From NCBI GenBank assembly GCA_911728435.2, contig OU452208.1:6262001-6326000 (forward strand): a DNA stretch of 64,000 nt. The letters run 5' to 3'. Positions 10,279-22,096 of the stretch are shown here, one piece after another. Every line of letters starts with the position of its first letter. Position 1 is the stretch's first letter. This DNA comes from Apoderus coryli. Its lineage: Eukaryota > Arthropoda > Insecta > Coleoptera > Attelabidae. The position numbers and the translations under genes were made by a program. The notes under the pieces were generated by a model that ran no database searches, was not told the DNA's origin, and saw nothing but the letters and a program-made list of their open reading frames with translations.

Positions 10279-13200
10279 TTGTTTTTGGTGTTAAATAGAC
10301 CGAAATCGCTGTCACTGAATCATTGTTTGGATCCTTGTACAGCTCAGTAACAAGCAGATCGTTGTCTTTCATGCGAAGTGGAAATTTTTGCATGTCTTAA
10401 TATGAAAAAAAAAATAAAATCAAATAAAAATTTATTATGGCAAAACTTACACAACATCCTATTATTATTAGTAATAATAATTCTTTATTTTCATGAAGTA
10501 GTCCATATTTCTGTGGAGTCTCAATTTAATGAGGGAATTAATAATACTCTGTCTCCTCCACTAAACTGTTTAGTGGAGGAGACAGAGTATTATTAATTCC
10601 CTCATTTAATTCTTTATTTGCTTTTTAACCGTAGTTATCTGCATCGTCATACATATTATACTAAAACTACTAAAAGTAATATAAATAATATAAAACACAC
10701 AAAATAAAATAAAAAACATTACCATAAGTACAGGAAACAGAACGACATCAACAACAACACAATTAAGTGTAAAATAACAAATCCTACAGAAACAAAACTT
10801 GTAATCTATATACATTTAAAATTTGTAATTAAGATAGTCAGCGTAAGTATATGGAATTATTTCAAGAAGATGCAGTTTTACCCCTTGCTTAATCCTTCCA
10901 TTGTCTTTCAAGTTTTGGAGAGAAAGTGGTAAGTGGTTGTAAAATCTGATTCCCATGATGAAACACTGTTTATCAGTCAGGGTCAGTCTGTGCTGAGGTA
11001 AGCATATCCTATATTTTTTTCTTGTATTATGTTCATGCATATCACTGTGTCTATTTAAACCTTCTACATTATCTCTGACATATAAGATAAATTGCCAAAT
11101 ATATAACGCAGGAAGAGTGAAAATATTTAGGTTTTTAAACAACGGCTTGCATGAATCCTTGTAATTCGCTTTTGCTACTATGCGTATTGCTGTGTCTGTA
11201 TTTTAAATATTTTTTCGCTGTGAGATGCATTACCCCAGAACAGAACGCTATAGTTAATAAGTCCCTGAAAATACGCCATATACGCGCAACGAACAACGCT
11301 CTCAGAGCATGTACTCGCCAGTCTCCTCAAAAGGTAGTTAACACTCGACAATCTTTTAGAGAGGTTATCAATCTGGGATTCCATGTTAAACGCGAGTCCA
11401 CATAGACTCCAAGAAATTTAACAACCTTATCGTTAACGTATTGACCCCTAAGTGAAAAATCAATTCGCTCTGTTTTTGTAATATTAAGGCACAGTCTATT
11501 GGATTCGAACCATTTTTCTGCCATGACAAATTTATTATAGAGTTGTTTGTTGTTATTTTTGTTAGACTCATACAAAGTAGTATCATCCGCATACTGAATG
11601 ATTTGAGTATCTCTAACAAAAGCGGAGAAGTCATTGACATAGAGCAAAAACAAAAGAGGACCCAATATCGAACCTTGGAGTACCCCTATGGTTACATCCC
11701 GTGCATCAGACCTCTCTCCCTCGCACTCTACTATCTGCTGTCGATAGCTCAGGTAGGACTCAATGAAGCCCTCTCACACCATACAGAGGCAATTTTGCTA
11801 AAAGAATTGTATGGATCACAACAATAGACCGCACCAACCTTAGTATTGCTTGTTTTGGAGAACTTCGCCTTCGATAACCATACTGTGATTCTGAGATAAG
11901 TATTATGCATCATACATGTTGAAGATTCTATTAAAGGATCTGGAGAACTAAAAAAGGGAATTTAAGTATACAGAACTACTCGAAACCAATTGAAATTTTA
12001 AATAAAACAACGAGGCAATAGTTCAACCTTACAAATTTATATCTACTTGAATATATCGATACATTTCTTGCATCTCTATTTCTTTCCCTATTTGGCATAT
12101 ATCAAAATGTTTCAAAATTTCCGCGCTGTACGATAACCGTGTATAATTAATGAAATATCGGTTAAAAAGAATTTAATAAACATGTCAAGTAAAAATATGT
12201 GCAGACCGGTTACAATTTCAATAATAGGTAATAATAAAAAGTTTCATGGCCCAGATTTGAACTCGCAATCTTATGGATATTAAACGTTAACCTGAGACTT
12301 TTTTGAAGAAAACAACAATAAATTGTATGAAAATTATTTGTTGTTTTCTTCAAAACGTTTAATATGAGTTTTCATCAAGTAGAAGAGTGGCGACTTTTGG
12401 CAGTTTACTGTGGTGAAGGGTGAAACATACCAAAAAATAAAATCTTATACAGGTTAATAGAGATAGAGAGATTTAAATTCATAATTACAATACAATATGC
12501 ACACAGGTACATAACACACTCGTCAAGTGTTGTCGTATACTCTTATTTTTCATTAAACCTGTGCTGCATCTATTTTTCCGGCCCTCCTCCAGAAAGGTCT
12601 GGAAATACTGCAACCATTGTTGCAAAAGCTTTTCAAAGCAAGCCTTATCCTCGGCCATATTCCCAAAGCTTGGAGGGAAACTAGAGTAGCCTTTATACCG
12701 AAAACAGGACGCCGTCCAGAGGATGACCCTAAGTTCTACAGGCTTATTAGTTTAACCTCCTTCCTACTGAAAACTATGGAAAAAATAATAGACGAATACC
12801 TAAGAAGCGAAACTTCACAAAAGGTAATTCGCCTACCAAGCGGAAAAATCTACGATTAATGCACTGCTTAGTAAAAGTCATCGAGAAGTCATTTAAGGCA
12901 AAAGAAGTATCCTTATGTGCCTTTATCGATATAGAGGGTGCTTTTGACAATACCTCACATGAATCCATCAGTAGAGCACTAGAAGAGAGGAGTGTCGACT
13001 CCTCACTGGTGAAATGGATTCAGGCAATTTTGAAAGACCGTGTCATGACGGCTGAAATAGAAGAAGTGTCTGTAACAGTGACTAGGGGATGCCCACAAGG
13101 CGGTGTATTGTCCCCTCTTCTATGGTCACTAGTGCTGGATCATCTCATTTAAAAATGGATAGGGCAGGCTTTACTCTGCAAAGCTACGCCGACGACATTG

Positions 13201-16200
13201 TTCTCACAGTTAAGAAAAAACACACATCGGTTATATCCAACGGTAAGCAAATTGCATTAAACAAAATTAAAAACTAGTGCGACGCTGAGGGATTGAATAT
13301 AAATCCGAAAAAAAAACAGTGTTGGTGCCGTTCACGAGAAAGAGAAAGGTGGACATTATTAACCCCACTCGCAGCGGTGAGCAAATTTGCTTTTCGGATA
13401 AAGTCATATACCTGGGAGTAATCCTGGATAAACGACTAATGTGGAATCAGCATATAGAGAAAACCATATCGAAAGCCACAGCGGCCATATGGACGTGTCA
13501 CAGGCTACTCGGTAGAAATTGGGGGCTAAAGCTCACATACTGGGTGTACCATACAGTCATCAAACCCATGGTTACATACGCCTCATTAGTATGGTGGCCA
13601 AAAGTTAGTATTAAGCATACACAATGCCGTCTTAAAAAGTTGCAACGGCTTGCATGTTTAGGAATAACAGGGGCAATGCGAACTTGGCCCACAGCAGCGA
13701 TGGAAACGTTGCTGCATCTAATACCTTTGCCTGTCCTAGTCAAAAAAGAGGCAGAAATTAGCGTTCTGAAACTGGCACAGGTAATGGAATACAAATCTAG
13801 CGATCTAGAGGGACACATGGGAATCCTGAATCTAATACCTTTGGATTCAGGAAGAAAACCGTCGGACGTTTTGCCACGCAAACATGATTTTGAAATCCCA
13901 TTTGAAGTGGTCATTGGAGACTGTCAAAAATGGCTAAATGGGGAACCACCATTCCCAGAAAACACATCCGTCTGGTATACGGACGGTTCAAAAGGAATAG
14001 AAGGGAACACAGGCATGGGAGTATACGGGCCTAATTGCAGGCTCTCTGAATCTCTCGGGAAAAGTCCCACTATATTCCAAGCAGAGATCAACGATATTAA
14101 TCGTTGTGCTCAAGAATGCCTGCAGAGGCAAAGACAAAGTAAACGTTGTATTGGTCTGAATATTGAGAAATCCTTCACGGACCTTAACTCTGTTTTCATT
14201 GGAGATTAGAGTGAACAAGAGTTATCAAGTTTTATTATTTATTAAGTTTCGAAATAATATACAACTACGTTATTTTCGTTTCGGAACAGAACTTAGATTT
14301 AAATAATTTCTCACCAATATAGTAGATGCATCCATTATTGCAGCCCAAAAGCAGAATAGAACCGGCCGTATCGAAGGACGATATCGGCATAACATCCTGC
14401 GTCTGCCAATGTTGCGTCATTGCATGCCATACACCCAATTTACCGGAAGAGGATAACGCAACTAATTGGCTACCAATGAAAAACAAGTATTCAACACGTA
14501 CCAAGAGATTGAATATTCCTGAAACAGAAAACAACAAAAAGAACATTAAAAATTATAAATGAATCTCTCTCACCGATCAGTGGTGCTTAATCCAAACTTC
14601 ACACAGTAAATAAATAATTTTACCTATATTAGTTTTGGTACCAGCATCTGAAATACCCCACAAGCGAACTTGACTCCCATACGAAACAGCGACCATTTTC
14701 GATGTTTCTGTTGAACCCATTTTGGCATTAATTGCAATTCTTTCGATGCATTGTTCTATGTGTGGACTAGTAAAGACTTGTTGCCAACCGCTGGAGTCTT
14801 TCATCCTTAATAACAACATTAATTTAAGAAATAATGAGATTTATTGATTATACATTTTTCTTTTTGTTGATCATGACAATCCTATTAATTAAATTTAATT
14901 TTTTTTAATTATTTAATAATAACGAAAGAAATATAAACAAATATATCACTATTAAAGTAAAAAATGAAATAAACTAACATGCCCGAATTATAAAAATGTA
15001 CGACACAAGTGGGATTCGAACCCACATCTCCCGTTTGCCGGTCAGGTGTTCTACCAATTGAACTACCGTGGCGCATATGAAATTTCACTAATTCGTGCTT
15101 GCATTGCTTTCTATGTGCGTCGTTTGTATTTATTTATATGCAGCTTGCAATGAGAAATAACATTGCGTTTTGCGGTGTGTAGTCTTTGAGTTAAAGATCG
15201 AGACATAGCACTGCATTAAATTGAAGAAAACTAATATTAAGTATCGCTAGCAGTTCCAGTTCTTCCACAAATAATGTTAAATAGAAAAAAATAATGAAAT
15301 TTGAATTCCTCTGAACTCCAAACGTCTGACATTAAATCTGCTAAGTAGTATGGAATAATTAATGGGTAATACAGGGTCTTCATGGCACTGATGATGAAAC
15401 TTGTGTTTCCGCAACATGTATTTTTGTATTGCGGATCTATCATAACTGAAGTTTTTCCAAGATCAGTCAGGACACGTCCGATCTGGGAAATATGAATCAG
15501 GTCATTTTTCCAGTGTTTCACGTTCATTAAATGTAATTTTTTTGGTTGGATTGAGCTTTCTATTTCAATAAATATGATATTATGGGACATTTGGTTAATT
15601 AAGGACTCAGTATGGTCATCATCACCAATACTAGACTAGAGCTTCTTTGATTGCAGGCAAATTCTAAATATGAGTCAGTTGATAAATTTAAAAAAATCAT
15701 ACCTGTAACAAACCACAAAATGTGCATATGCTACCACGATCCAATTATGATGTGCTTTAATAATCTGAACTCGAAGTGGATCTGCCCAAGTGGAATCTTA
15801 AAATACAAAAAGAAATACAAAATTCCTCAATAAAATTCACATGTTGTATCTTGTATCTTGTATTTTGAAAAATTGACTTACTACTTGTTCCAAACATTAA
15901 CACCACATCGTTCCGCATCATTTTATTTAAATCTGCCGACGAATTTCTCGCATGTCGCAAATCCAGCGATGCAGCTCTTGAATGACCTCTACTATTTGTC
16001 ACACCACGTAAATCCTGTGAACTTCTACTATAATTCGCTGATAAACCCACACGAAGTTCTAGCGATGAGTTCCTAGAGTGGCCTACAAATTTCAATTAGT
16101 AGAAAATAGTTAACTTACTAAGATGTAATATCCAACAAATTGGCATAAGGCCGAGAACTAACTAAAAGCATTAACTATTCAAAAATGCTCACTTCGTACT

Positions 16201-19200
16201 ACTTTCAATGCCTCTTAAGGAACTTAGTTGCTTTTAAATACCTGAGCAACCTCCAATAAAATTGTGCTTAATTTCACAGATGAATTATAAATTCTGAAAC
16301 ATATTTAACTAGTCTGAAATACATTTGAGGCTTTCTGAAATACATTTGACTATTCTGAAAGACATTTGACTATTCTGAAAGACATTTGATGCTTTCTGAA
16401 ATACATTTGACTATTTTGAAAGACACTTGATGCTTTCGGAAATACATTTGACTATTCTGAAACACTTTTCATGCTTTCTGAAATGCATTTGACTATTCTG
16501 AAAGACATTTGATGCATTGTGAAATACATTTGACTATTCTGAAAAACATTTGATGCTATCTGAAATATATTTAAGTATTCTGAAATACATTTGCCTATTC
16601 TGAAAGACATTTGATGCTTTCTGAAATACAGTTTACTATTCTGAATAACATTTGATGTTTTCTGAAATATATTTAAGTATTCTGAAATACATTTGCCTAT
16701 TCTGAAAGACATTTGATGCTTTCTGAAATACAGTTTACTATTCTGAAAGACATTTGATGCTATCTGAAATATATTTAAGTATTCTGAAATACATTTGCCT
16801 ATTCTGAAAGACATTTGATGCTTTCTGAAATACAGTTTAATATTCTGAATGACATTTGATGTTTTCTGAAATATATTTAAGTATTCTGAAATACATTTGC
16901 CTATTCTGAAAGACATTTGATGCTTTCTGAAATACATCTGACTATTCTGAAAGACATTTGATGCATTCTGAAATACAGTTTACTATTCTGAATGACATTT
17001 GATGTTTTCTGAAATATATTTAAGTATTCTGAAATACATTTGACTATTCTGAAAGATATTTGATGCTTTCTGAAATACATTTGACTATTCTGAAAGACAT
17101 TTGATGCTTTCTGAAATACATTTGACTATTCTGAAACACTTTTCATGCTTTCTGAAATACATTTGACTATTCTGAAACACTTTTCATGCTTTCTGAAATG
17201 CATTTGACTATTCTGAAAGACATTTGATGCTATCTGAAATATATTTAAGTATTCTGAAATACATTTGCCTATTCTGAAAGACATTTGATGCTTTCTGAAA
17301 TACAGTTTACTATTCTGAATAACATTTGATGTTTTCTGAAATATATTTAAGTATTCTGAAATACATTTGCCTATTCTGAAAGACATTTGATGCTTTCTGA
17401 AATACAGTTTACTATTCTGAAAGACATTTGATGCTATCTGAAATATATTTAAGTATTCTGAAATACATTTGCCTATTCTGAAAGACATTTGATGCTTTCT
17501 GAAATACAGTTTACTATTCTGAATGACATTTGATGTTTTCTGAAATATATTTAAGTATTCTGAAATACATTTGCCTATTCTGAAAGACATTTGATGCTTT
17601 CTGAAATACATTTGACTATTCTGAAAGACATTTGATGCATTCTGAAATACAGTTTACTATTCTGAATGACATTTGATGTTTTCTGAAATATATTTAAGTA
17701 TTCTGAAATACATTTGATGCTTTCTGAAATACATTTGACTATTCTGAAAGACTTTTCCTGCTTTCTGAAATGCATTTGACTATTCTGAAAGACATTTGAT
17801 GCATTGTGAAATACATTTGACTATTCTGAAAGACATTTGATGCTATCTGAAATATATTTAAGTATTCTGAAATACATTTGACTATTCTGAAACACATTTC
17901 ATGCTTTCTGAAATGCATTTGCCTATTCTGAAAGATATTTGATGCTTTCTGAAATACATTTGACTATTCTGAAAGACATTTGATGCTTTCTGAAATACAT
18001 TTGACTATTCTGAAACACTTTTCATGCTTTCTGAAATGCATTTGACTATTCTGAAAGACATTTGATGCATTGTGAAATACATTTGACTATTCTGAAAGAC
18101 ATTTGATGCATTGTCGGCAGAGAGTCAGGGCTAAGCGCATCCCAGTGGTCAAGCGCCGGTATTTTCAAGCGCGGAGTGCCTCAAGGAAGCATACTGGGAC
18201 CCCTTCTATTCTCTATTTATTGTTTTGACGCCGCGTCAAACAAGGCATCTGAAAATGCATATGTATGTATACATCCAATTTTACATGCCTTTCTATGTAG
18301 CAGATGCAGATGACGCTTTTATCAAAATTAATGGGGACTTAGATGCTTTCTCGGACTGGTGTGAGGCTAATGGTTCAAGAATAAATCCTACTAAATCGAT
18401 TGCTATGTGTGTGGGCAGTGAGAGGTATGGGGCGATGATAACACGGGATTACATAGTTACGATTAATAATGCGGTTATAAAGTGGGCGCATAAAACGAAA
18501 AACCTTGGAGTACTATTTGACTCAAGACTAAGTTTTCATGAACATTGCCTTACGGTTTACAGGAGCTCGATGTTCCGGCTTAAATCAATTTATCCGTTAA
18601 AGGGCTGCCTTGGGGAATCAACAAAATTGAAACTGGTCAGGGCGCTCATCTATTCTCACCTTGATTACTGTTCACAAGTAAACAAGTAAATGATTTGTTG
18701 GACTTGCCTTTGCCACGATTTAAAACACAACTATGGTTGCGTTTGGCACAGTAAGTTTTTGTTTTGAGTTTTTGTTTTATTTTCTTACAATTTACTTTCT
18801 GATGTATATTAATTTAGGAATGGGTAGAGTGGAAGAATGGCTTAAAGCCAAATCTCTTTCCTTTTGTGATGATTGGCGTACCAGATGTATATTTAATATT
18901 TGATGTATAATATGTACGATTATTATAATGTATTATTATTTTGTAAATGTTATTTGTAAAATGTTATCACACAATAAATCGTTTATTTATTTATATTTAT
19001 TTATTGTCAAATACATTGGACTATTCTGAAAGACATTTGATGCTATCTGAAATATATTTAAGTATTCTGAAATACATTTGCCTATTCTGAAAGACATTTG
19101 ATGCTTTCTGAAATACATTTGACTATTCTGAAAGACATTTATTGCTTTCTGACATATATTTGATGCTTTTTGAATTATATTTGACTATCCTAAAGACTAT

Positions 19201-20264
19201 TATCTATTTTATGGTGAAGATAAAGTGGAATAATAGCTTTAGCCAAATCTCTGTCTTTTTATGCAAATGTATTTATATTTTCATAATAAAACATTGATTA
19301 AGGTTTAAATATTCTTACCCTGCCTATTCGTGACATAACTCGCTAACGGTTGACTCTGATAAGTAACATTTTGATTCGGATTGCTACTGTGACTACTAGA
19401 CGGTTGTTGTACATTCTCTTCCACTATACCATTACTAGTTGAAGGTTTACTTGCATTATTATCCGTATTGTTGCTTGCACTACAACTTTGCGGTTCCGAT
19501 CTATTACAAGAATTCTGACTTCTACTATTATGAATCGCCGTATTTTCTACGTATGGGGTGGCATTCACTTTTTCACCTTCGTGGATGGGTATACCTTCAA
19601 AAAAATACTTTTACTCAACAACAGGGTTTGGGCTGATTTAAATGACAATTAAAATCATGATCTAATCTAATATTCTCAAAAAAAAAAAGTACAATAATTG
19701 TCCACTTTTATGTTTCTACATTGTCGTTCGCATCTTCGATTTGAAAAAAAAAATACCAGTTATACAAACTCGTGAGATAACTCGGCCTTTAATTATTTGG
19801 TTGTAAAATAAATAATTACTTACAAGGAGGTGGTAGATATCCATAGAACAAAATGTCACCACATGTACTCTGTGTGAGTTCTTCACATAACATTAAACGT
19901 CTAACTAACGGTGCTATATTATAGTACTCAGCCTCATGCCGAAGTGTTCTAATATCAATACCATGTAGATCAATTTCTCTAGTTCTCAAATAGTTTAATA
20001 TTATCGAAAAAAGACTTGGATCTCTATCGATAAAAATAGCACCCTTTTCATCACGTAAACTTGAGATTCTTCCACTTAACAGTGCCGTGAAAAATGTGTC
20101 TGGTATTAACGTTAATGTTTGTCGCGATGTTGTGAATCTAAAATTATTATAAGAAATTCAATCAACATTAATTTACTATTAATAGATATATAATTTAATG
20201 CTATTTACCGCTTTCCCCCAACATTTAAATGTAGAATATCCCCTAAATACGGCTGATGGAACAT
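10279..20264 (-). CDS. KCTD3/SHKBP1-family BTB and WD40 protein (3' end outside window)
   Basis: Eight exons (high to low): 20264-20209, 20137-19824, 19594-19319, 16082-15882, 15796-15703, 14805-14624, 14518-14315 and 10395-10279. All junctions are GT..AG and every phase matches, giving 481 codons so far. Exons 1-2 encode a BTB/T1 domain ([18 protein letters not shown], then [19 protein letters not shown]). Exons 3-4 encode a Ser/Asn-rich linker with [20 protein letters not shown]. Exons 5-8 encode WD40-type blades ([63 protein letters not shown]). These track human KCTD3/SHKBP1 block by block. The family is linked to cullin-3 ubiquitin ligases, CIN85 binding (SHKBP1) and HCN channels (KCTD3); the role here is inferred. 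The C-terminal blades must lie left of position 1. Introns 3 and 7 are swollen by repeats. Confidence 0.9.
10528..10606. repeat. Perfect 39-bp-arm palindrome with 1-bp spacer
   Basis: Arms 10528-10566 and 10568-10606 are exact reverse complements around a single T at 10567, for example CTCCTCCACTAAAC against GTTTAGTGGAGGAG. It sits exactly at the 3' end of the retrotransposon fragment that begins at 10607, so it may have formed at insertion or by later breakage and repair. Confidence 0.95.
10607..11830 (-). pseudogene. Jockey-type non-LTR retrotransposon fragment in KCTD3-like intron
   Basis: Minus-strand RT pieces: [19 protein letters not shown] and [11 protein letters not shown] (11700-11560), the thumb region ([17 protein letters not shown]), and C-terminal segments at 11384-11178 and 11142-10816. 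It is truncated on its 5' side near 11830 and broken by frameshifts, although YADD is kept. It lies in the 3.9-kb intron between the exons at 14315 and 10395 and runs in the same sense as the host gene. Confidence 0.85.
11831..12578. other. Intronic, non-coding, with nested inverted repeat
   Basis: No gene is recognised. It contains a nested inverted repeat at 12279-12364 (TTTTGAAGAAAACAAC against GTTGTTTTCTTCAAAA, flanked by ATTAAACGTT against AACGTTTAAT). It also contains a repeat at about 12380-12480 that recurs near 60258-60350. Confidence 0.6.
12580..14210 (+). pseudogene. R1/I-type non-LTR retrotransposon fragment with RNase H
   Basis: A plus-strand pol fragment in at least four frames. 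12617-12859 carries [19 protein letters not shown]. 12859-13152 carries [19 protein letters not shown] and [18 protein letters not shown]. 13089-13277 carries [12 protein letters not shown]. 13319-14209 carries the thumb ([19 protein letters not shown]) and the start of an RNase H domain ([19 protein letters not shown], with the first catalytic Asp and TDGS). The domain order places it among RNase H-bearing insect non-LTR clades. It is truncated inside RNase H, and lies antisense to the KCTD3-like gene within its intron 7. Confidence 0.85.
15001..15072 (-). tRNA. tRNA-like sequence, probably pseudogene or SINE head
   Basis: Read on the minus strand it divides into tRNA parts: acceptor GCCACGG with TTGTGTC (one mismatch), D-arm GTTC..GAAC, anticodon arm CCTGA-CCGGCAA-ACGGG, and a perfect T-arm GTGGG-TTCGAAT-CCCAC. 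The A box (TAGTTCAATTGGTA) and B box (GGTTCGAATCC) are intact, so RNA polymerase III could use it. Position 33 is C instead of U, and the anticodon would be GGC, which eukaryotic tRNA-Ala does not normally use. A functional tRNA is therefore doubtful. It lies in an intron of the KCTD3-like gene. Confidence 0.55.
16290..18109 (-). repeat. Intronic minisatellite, ~20/21-bp units, first block
   Basis: Units alternate TTCTGAAATACATTTGACTA and TTCTGAAAGACATTTGATGC, with variants TTCTGAAATATATTTAAGTA and TTCTGAAATACAGTTTACTA. A higher-order duplication of 674 bp is clear: 16452-16937 and 17126-17611 are almost the same. The minus strand reads open for 161 codons in each copy, but only because the repeat lacks stops in one frame. 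It fills KCTD3-like intron 3 and shares the TCTGAA(A/T)TACATTTGA core with the foldback arrays at 5700-9655. Confidence 0.9.
18110..19010 (+). pseudogene. Jockey-type RT fragment inserted in the intronic minisatellite
   Basis: [16 protein letters not shown] (18175) is followed by the palm-to-thumb segment ([29 protein letters not shown]) at 18225-18689, then a 3' UTR and an ATAAATCGTTTATTTATTT tail. Most of the palm with YADD is lost. ATTGT lies at both borders (18111-18115 and about 19006-19010), a possible short target duplication. Array sequence resumes on both sides. Confidence 0.8.
19011..19200 (-). repeat. Intronic minisatellite, second block
   Basis: A continuation of the 16290-18109 array after the inserted retroelement, with about nine degenerate units. 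It is followed by a short sequence (19205-19290) resembling the 3' UTR of the inserted element (GCCAAATCTCT is shared with about 18850). Confidence 0.85.
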
Positions 20265-20841
20265 TTTTGAAGTACTAAACTCATTAATTAATAATTAGAA
20301 AATATGATATTACAGATATTTAAAATAGACTGAAACGTATATTGTCCATAACATACGGCATACGTTTCTTAATAATTGTATTTTTTTTATTATTTACAAA
20401 ACACAAAAAAAATTGTTGACATTTCTAAGTTCAAATGTAAATAATTTGACACCTTTGACAGATATAATAGACAAGTAACAGCTGACGAAATACCGTGACT
20501 ATTTACCAGAGACATGGCTATGTCTCTGCTATTTACACGTGAACGTAATTTAGGAAATTGTTGGAACCGATTTATATCTGTAATTTTAATTATTAATAAT
20601 GAAAGACAATGACATTGTCATTATAAAGCATTGAACTTGATACTAGTTACGTAGTATATAGTTCAATGTTATAAAGAGAATCATAATGGTCATAACTTAT
20701 TACGGTACGCGCCACTGACAAGCAAAATAAAAGGGTGACGATATAGGAGGGGATAATGGCTTCATCATAGTATTTAACATGTTCGCTTCTTAACCTACAA
20801 ATTAAAACAAATATTTAAATAGACTAATTTTTATAAATTCA
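20265..20841. promoter_or_regulatory. Divergent intergenic region, KCTD3-like / DMAC1-like
   Basis: 577 bp separate the start codons of two outward-reading genes, so both promoters and 5' UTRs probably lie here. A short hairpin (AGAGACATGGCTATGTCTCT, about 20508) is present. No clear TATA box was identified; the assignment rests on gene arrangement only. Confidence 0.4.
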
Positions 20842-21118
20842 ATGGAAAAACAATCTAAACAAAGTTGTTGGAGCTGTAAATTGACAACAGTTAGTTGTTT
20901 ATTTGCCACAGGTATATATTTAATGCGAATTTCGAGGAGCTACGCATCAAACCAATCAAAATTAACACTAGGGATTATCGGAACAGGTAGGTAGTCAGTT
21001 AATGATTAATCTGTCGCTTAAAAACTCATTTTTAGGGTGTATTTGTTTAGGAATTGGAGAAATATTCGATAAGTCGCCCTTTAGGGGCGCAAATAATAAA
21101 CCAACAGACTCAAATTAA
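20842..21118 (+). CDS. DMAC1/TMEM261-like mitochondrial membrane protein
   Basis: Two exons, 20842-20986 and 21036-21118, flank a 49-bp GT..AG intron in matching phase and give 75 residues. The N-terminal CWSCKLTTVSC matches the conserved CWSCR motif of the DUF4536 family (human DMAC1, distal membrane-arm assembly component 1 of respiratory complex I). Two short hydrophobic helices follow (LFATGIYLM and LTLGIIGTGCICLGIG), then a polar tail. In the family the protein sits in the inner mitochondrial membrane and helps build the distal membrane arm. Polyadenylation hexamers AATAAA occur at 21124 and about 21150, inside the neighbouring gene's 3' flank. It is short enough to be missed by simple ORF searches. 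Confidence 0.75.
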
Positions 21119-21169
21119 TTTGTAATAAAGTAAGAATCATGTATATTATAATAAAAGGATTTTACACAA

Positions 21170-22096
21170 TCAGAAAGTACCAACTTTTCCTAAGTTAGGA
21201 TCAGTTTTGGGATTCGCAGTCACATTTTGAACAGCCACAATTAGTTCGTTAGCTTTCGTTTGCAGATCTCTTAAATCATGTATGTAAAGCATTCTCAAAA
21301 TTTTTGCTGCTTGATTTAACACGTTATCACCTAAATTAAAGCCTGAATCAAAATCTTGATACGGAAAAGGTGTGCCAGTTACAATGTGGTCCTTGGGATT
21401 CTCTACACAACTTGGGGACATCCTGTTGACAATAACTTTTCGAATTGCCTTTAGTGTTACTAATGGATCGGGATGATTGGTTGCTATCTTCAACCCCTTC
21501 GCTAATTGATTTACTCTTGTTGCGAATTCATCGCTTCTAACTAAAAAGAACAATAACACTTGAAAATACCATCCAAAGTAGAGGTATTTTATTACAGGTA
21601 AACAATACTTACAGTCTAGTTTATCTAAAGGATTTTCTGCTATAACACTTGGCACATTACTAGTTTTAATATTATCTATGGCATATTGGGCATAAAGATT
21701 CTCTAAAAACAACAAATGCAAACAAATTATCTTGAAGTATTTTTTGATATATAGCAATCATACTATTCTTAGATGTCTCAATTTGAACTGCAAGACCTAA
21801 AATCCATCGAAGTTCTTCACTATACGAAGTCAATGGAGGACAACCTATTTCATTTTTATATTGGTCGAAAGTGTTGTTCCAATCAGCGGCATTTATGTTT
21901 TTTAGTCTGTTTAGTGTGTTATTAGCGCGTCGTATTTTGGTCGTTTCTAACCAGACTACTATTTTACGGAATGTAGGTTCATCTAAAAATAACCCGGCTG
22001 TATTAACCTACTCTATGTATTATTATGAATATTACCATTTGTATTTACTGATTCAGCATCTGGATACTCTAAGGCGAGTAATAATCGTTTAGCCAT
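21170..22096 (-). CDS. RTRAF: RTRAF (C14orf166/hCLE) RNA transcription and transport factor
   Basis: Complete in four exons: 22096-22036, 21982-21764, 21702-21613 and 21540-21170. All are GT..AG with consistent phase and encode 246 residues (human RTRAF has 244). Diagnostic stretches are FRKIVVWLETTKIR, WILGLAVQIE, DPLVTLKAIRKVIVNR, NLGDNVLNQAAKILRMLYIH and the near-invariant end NPKTDPNLGKVG. In animals the protein joins the tRNA-ligase complex (with RTCB and DDX1), binds RNA polymerase II and travels in RNA granules. The start MAKRLLLALEYPD matches the family N-terminus. The stop codon is 51 bp from that of the convergent DMAC1-like gene, so the mature 3' ends may overlap. Confidence 0.93.

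Noticed and set aside
16452..17775. Long repetitive protein-like frames on the minus strand
   Set aside because: They arise from the intronic ~20/21-bp minisatellite between two verified exons of the KCTD3-like gene.
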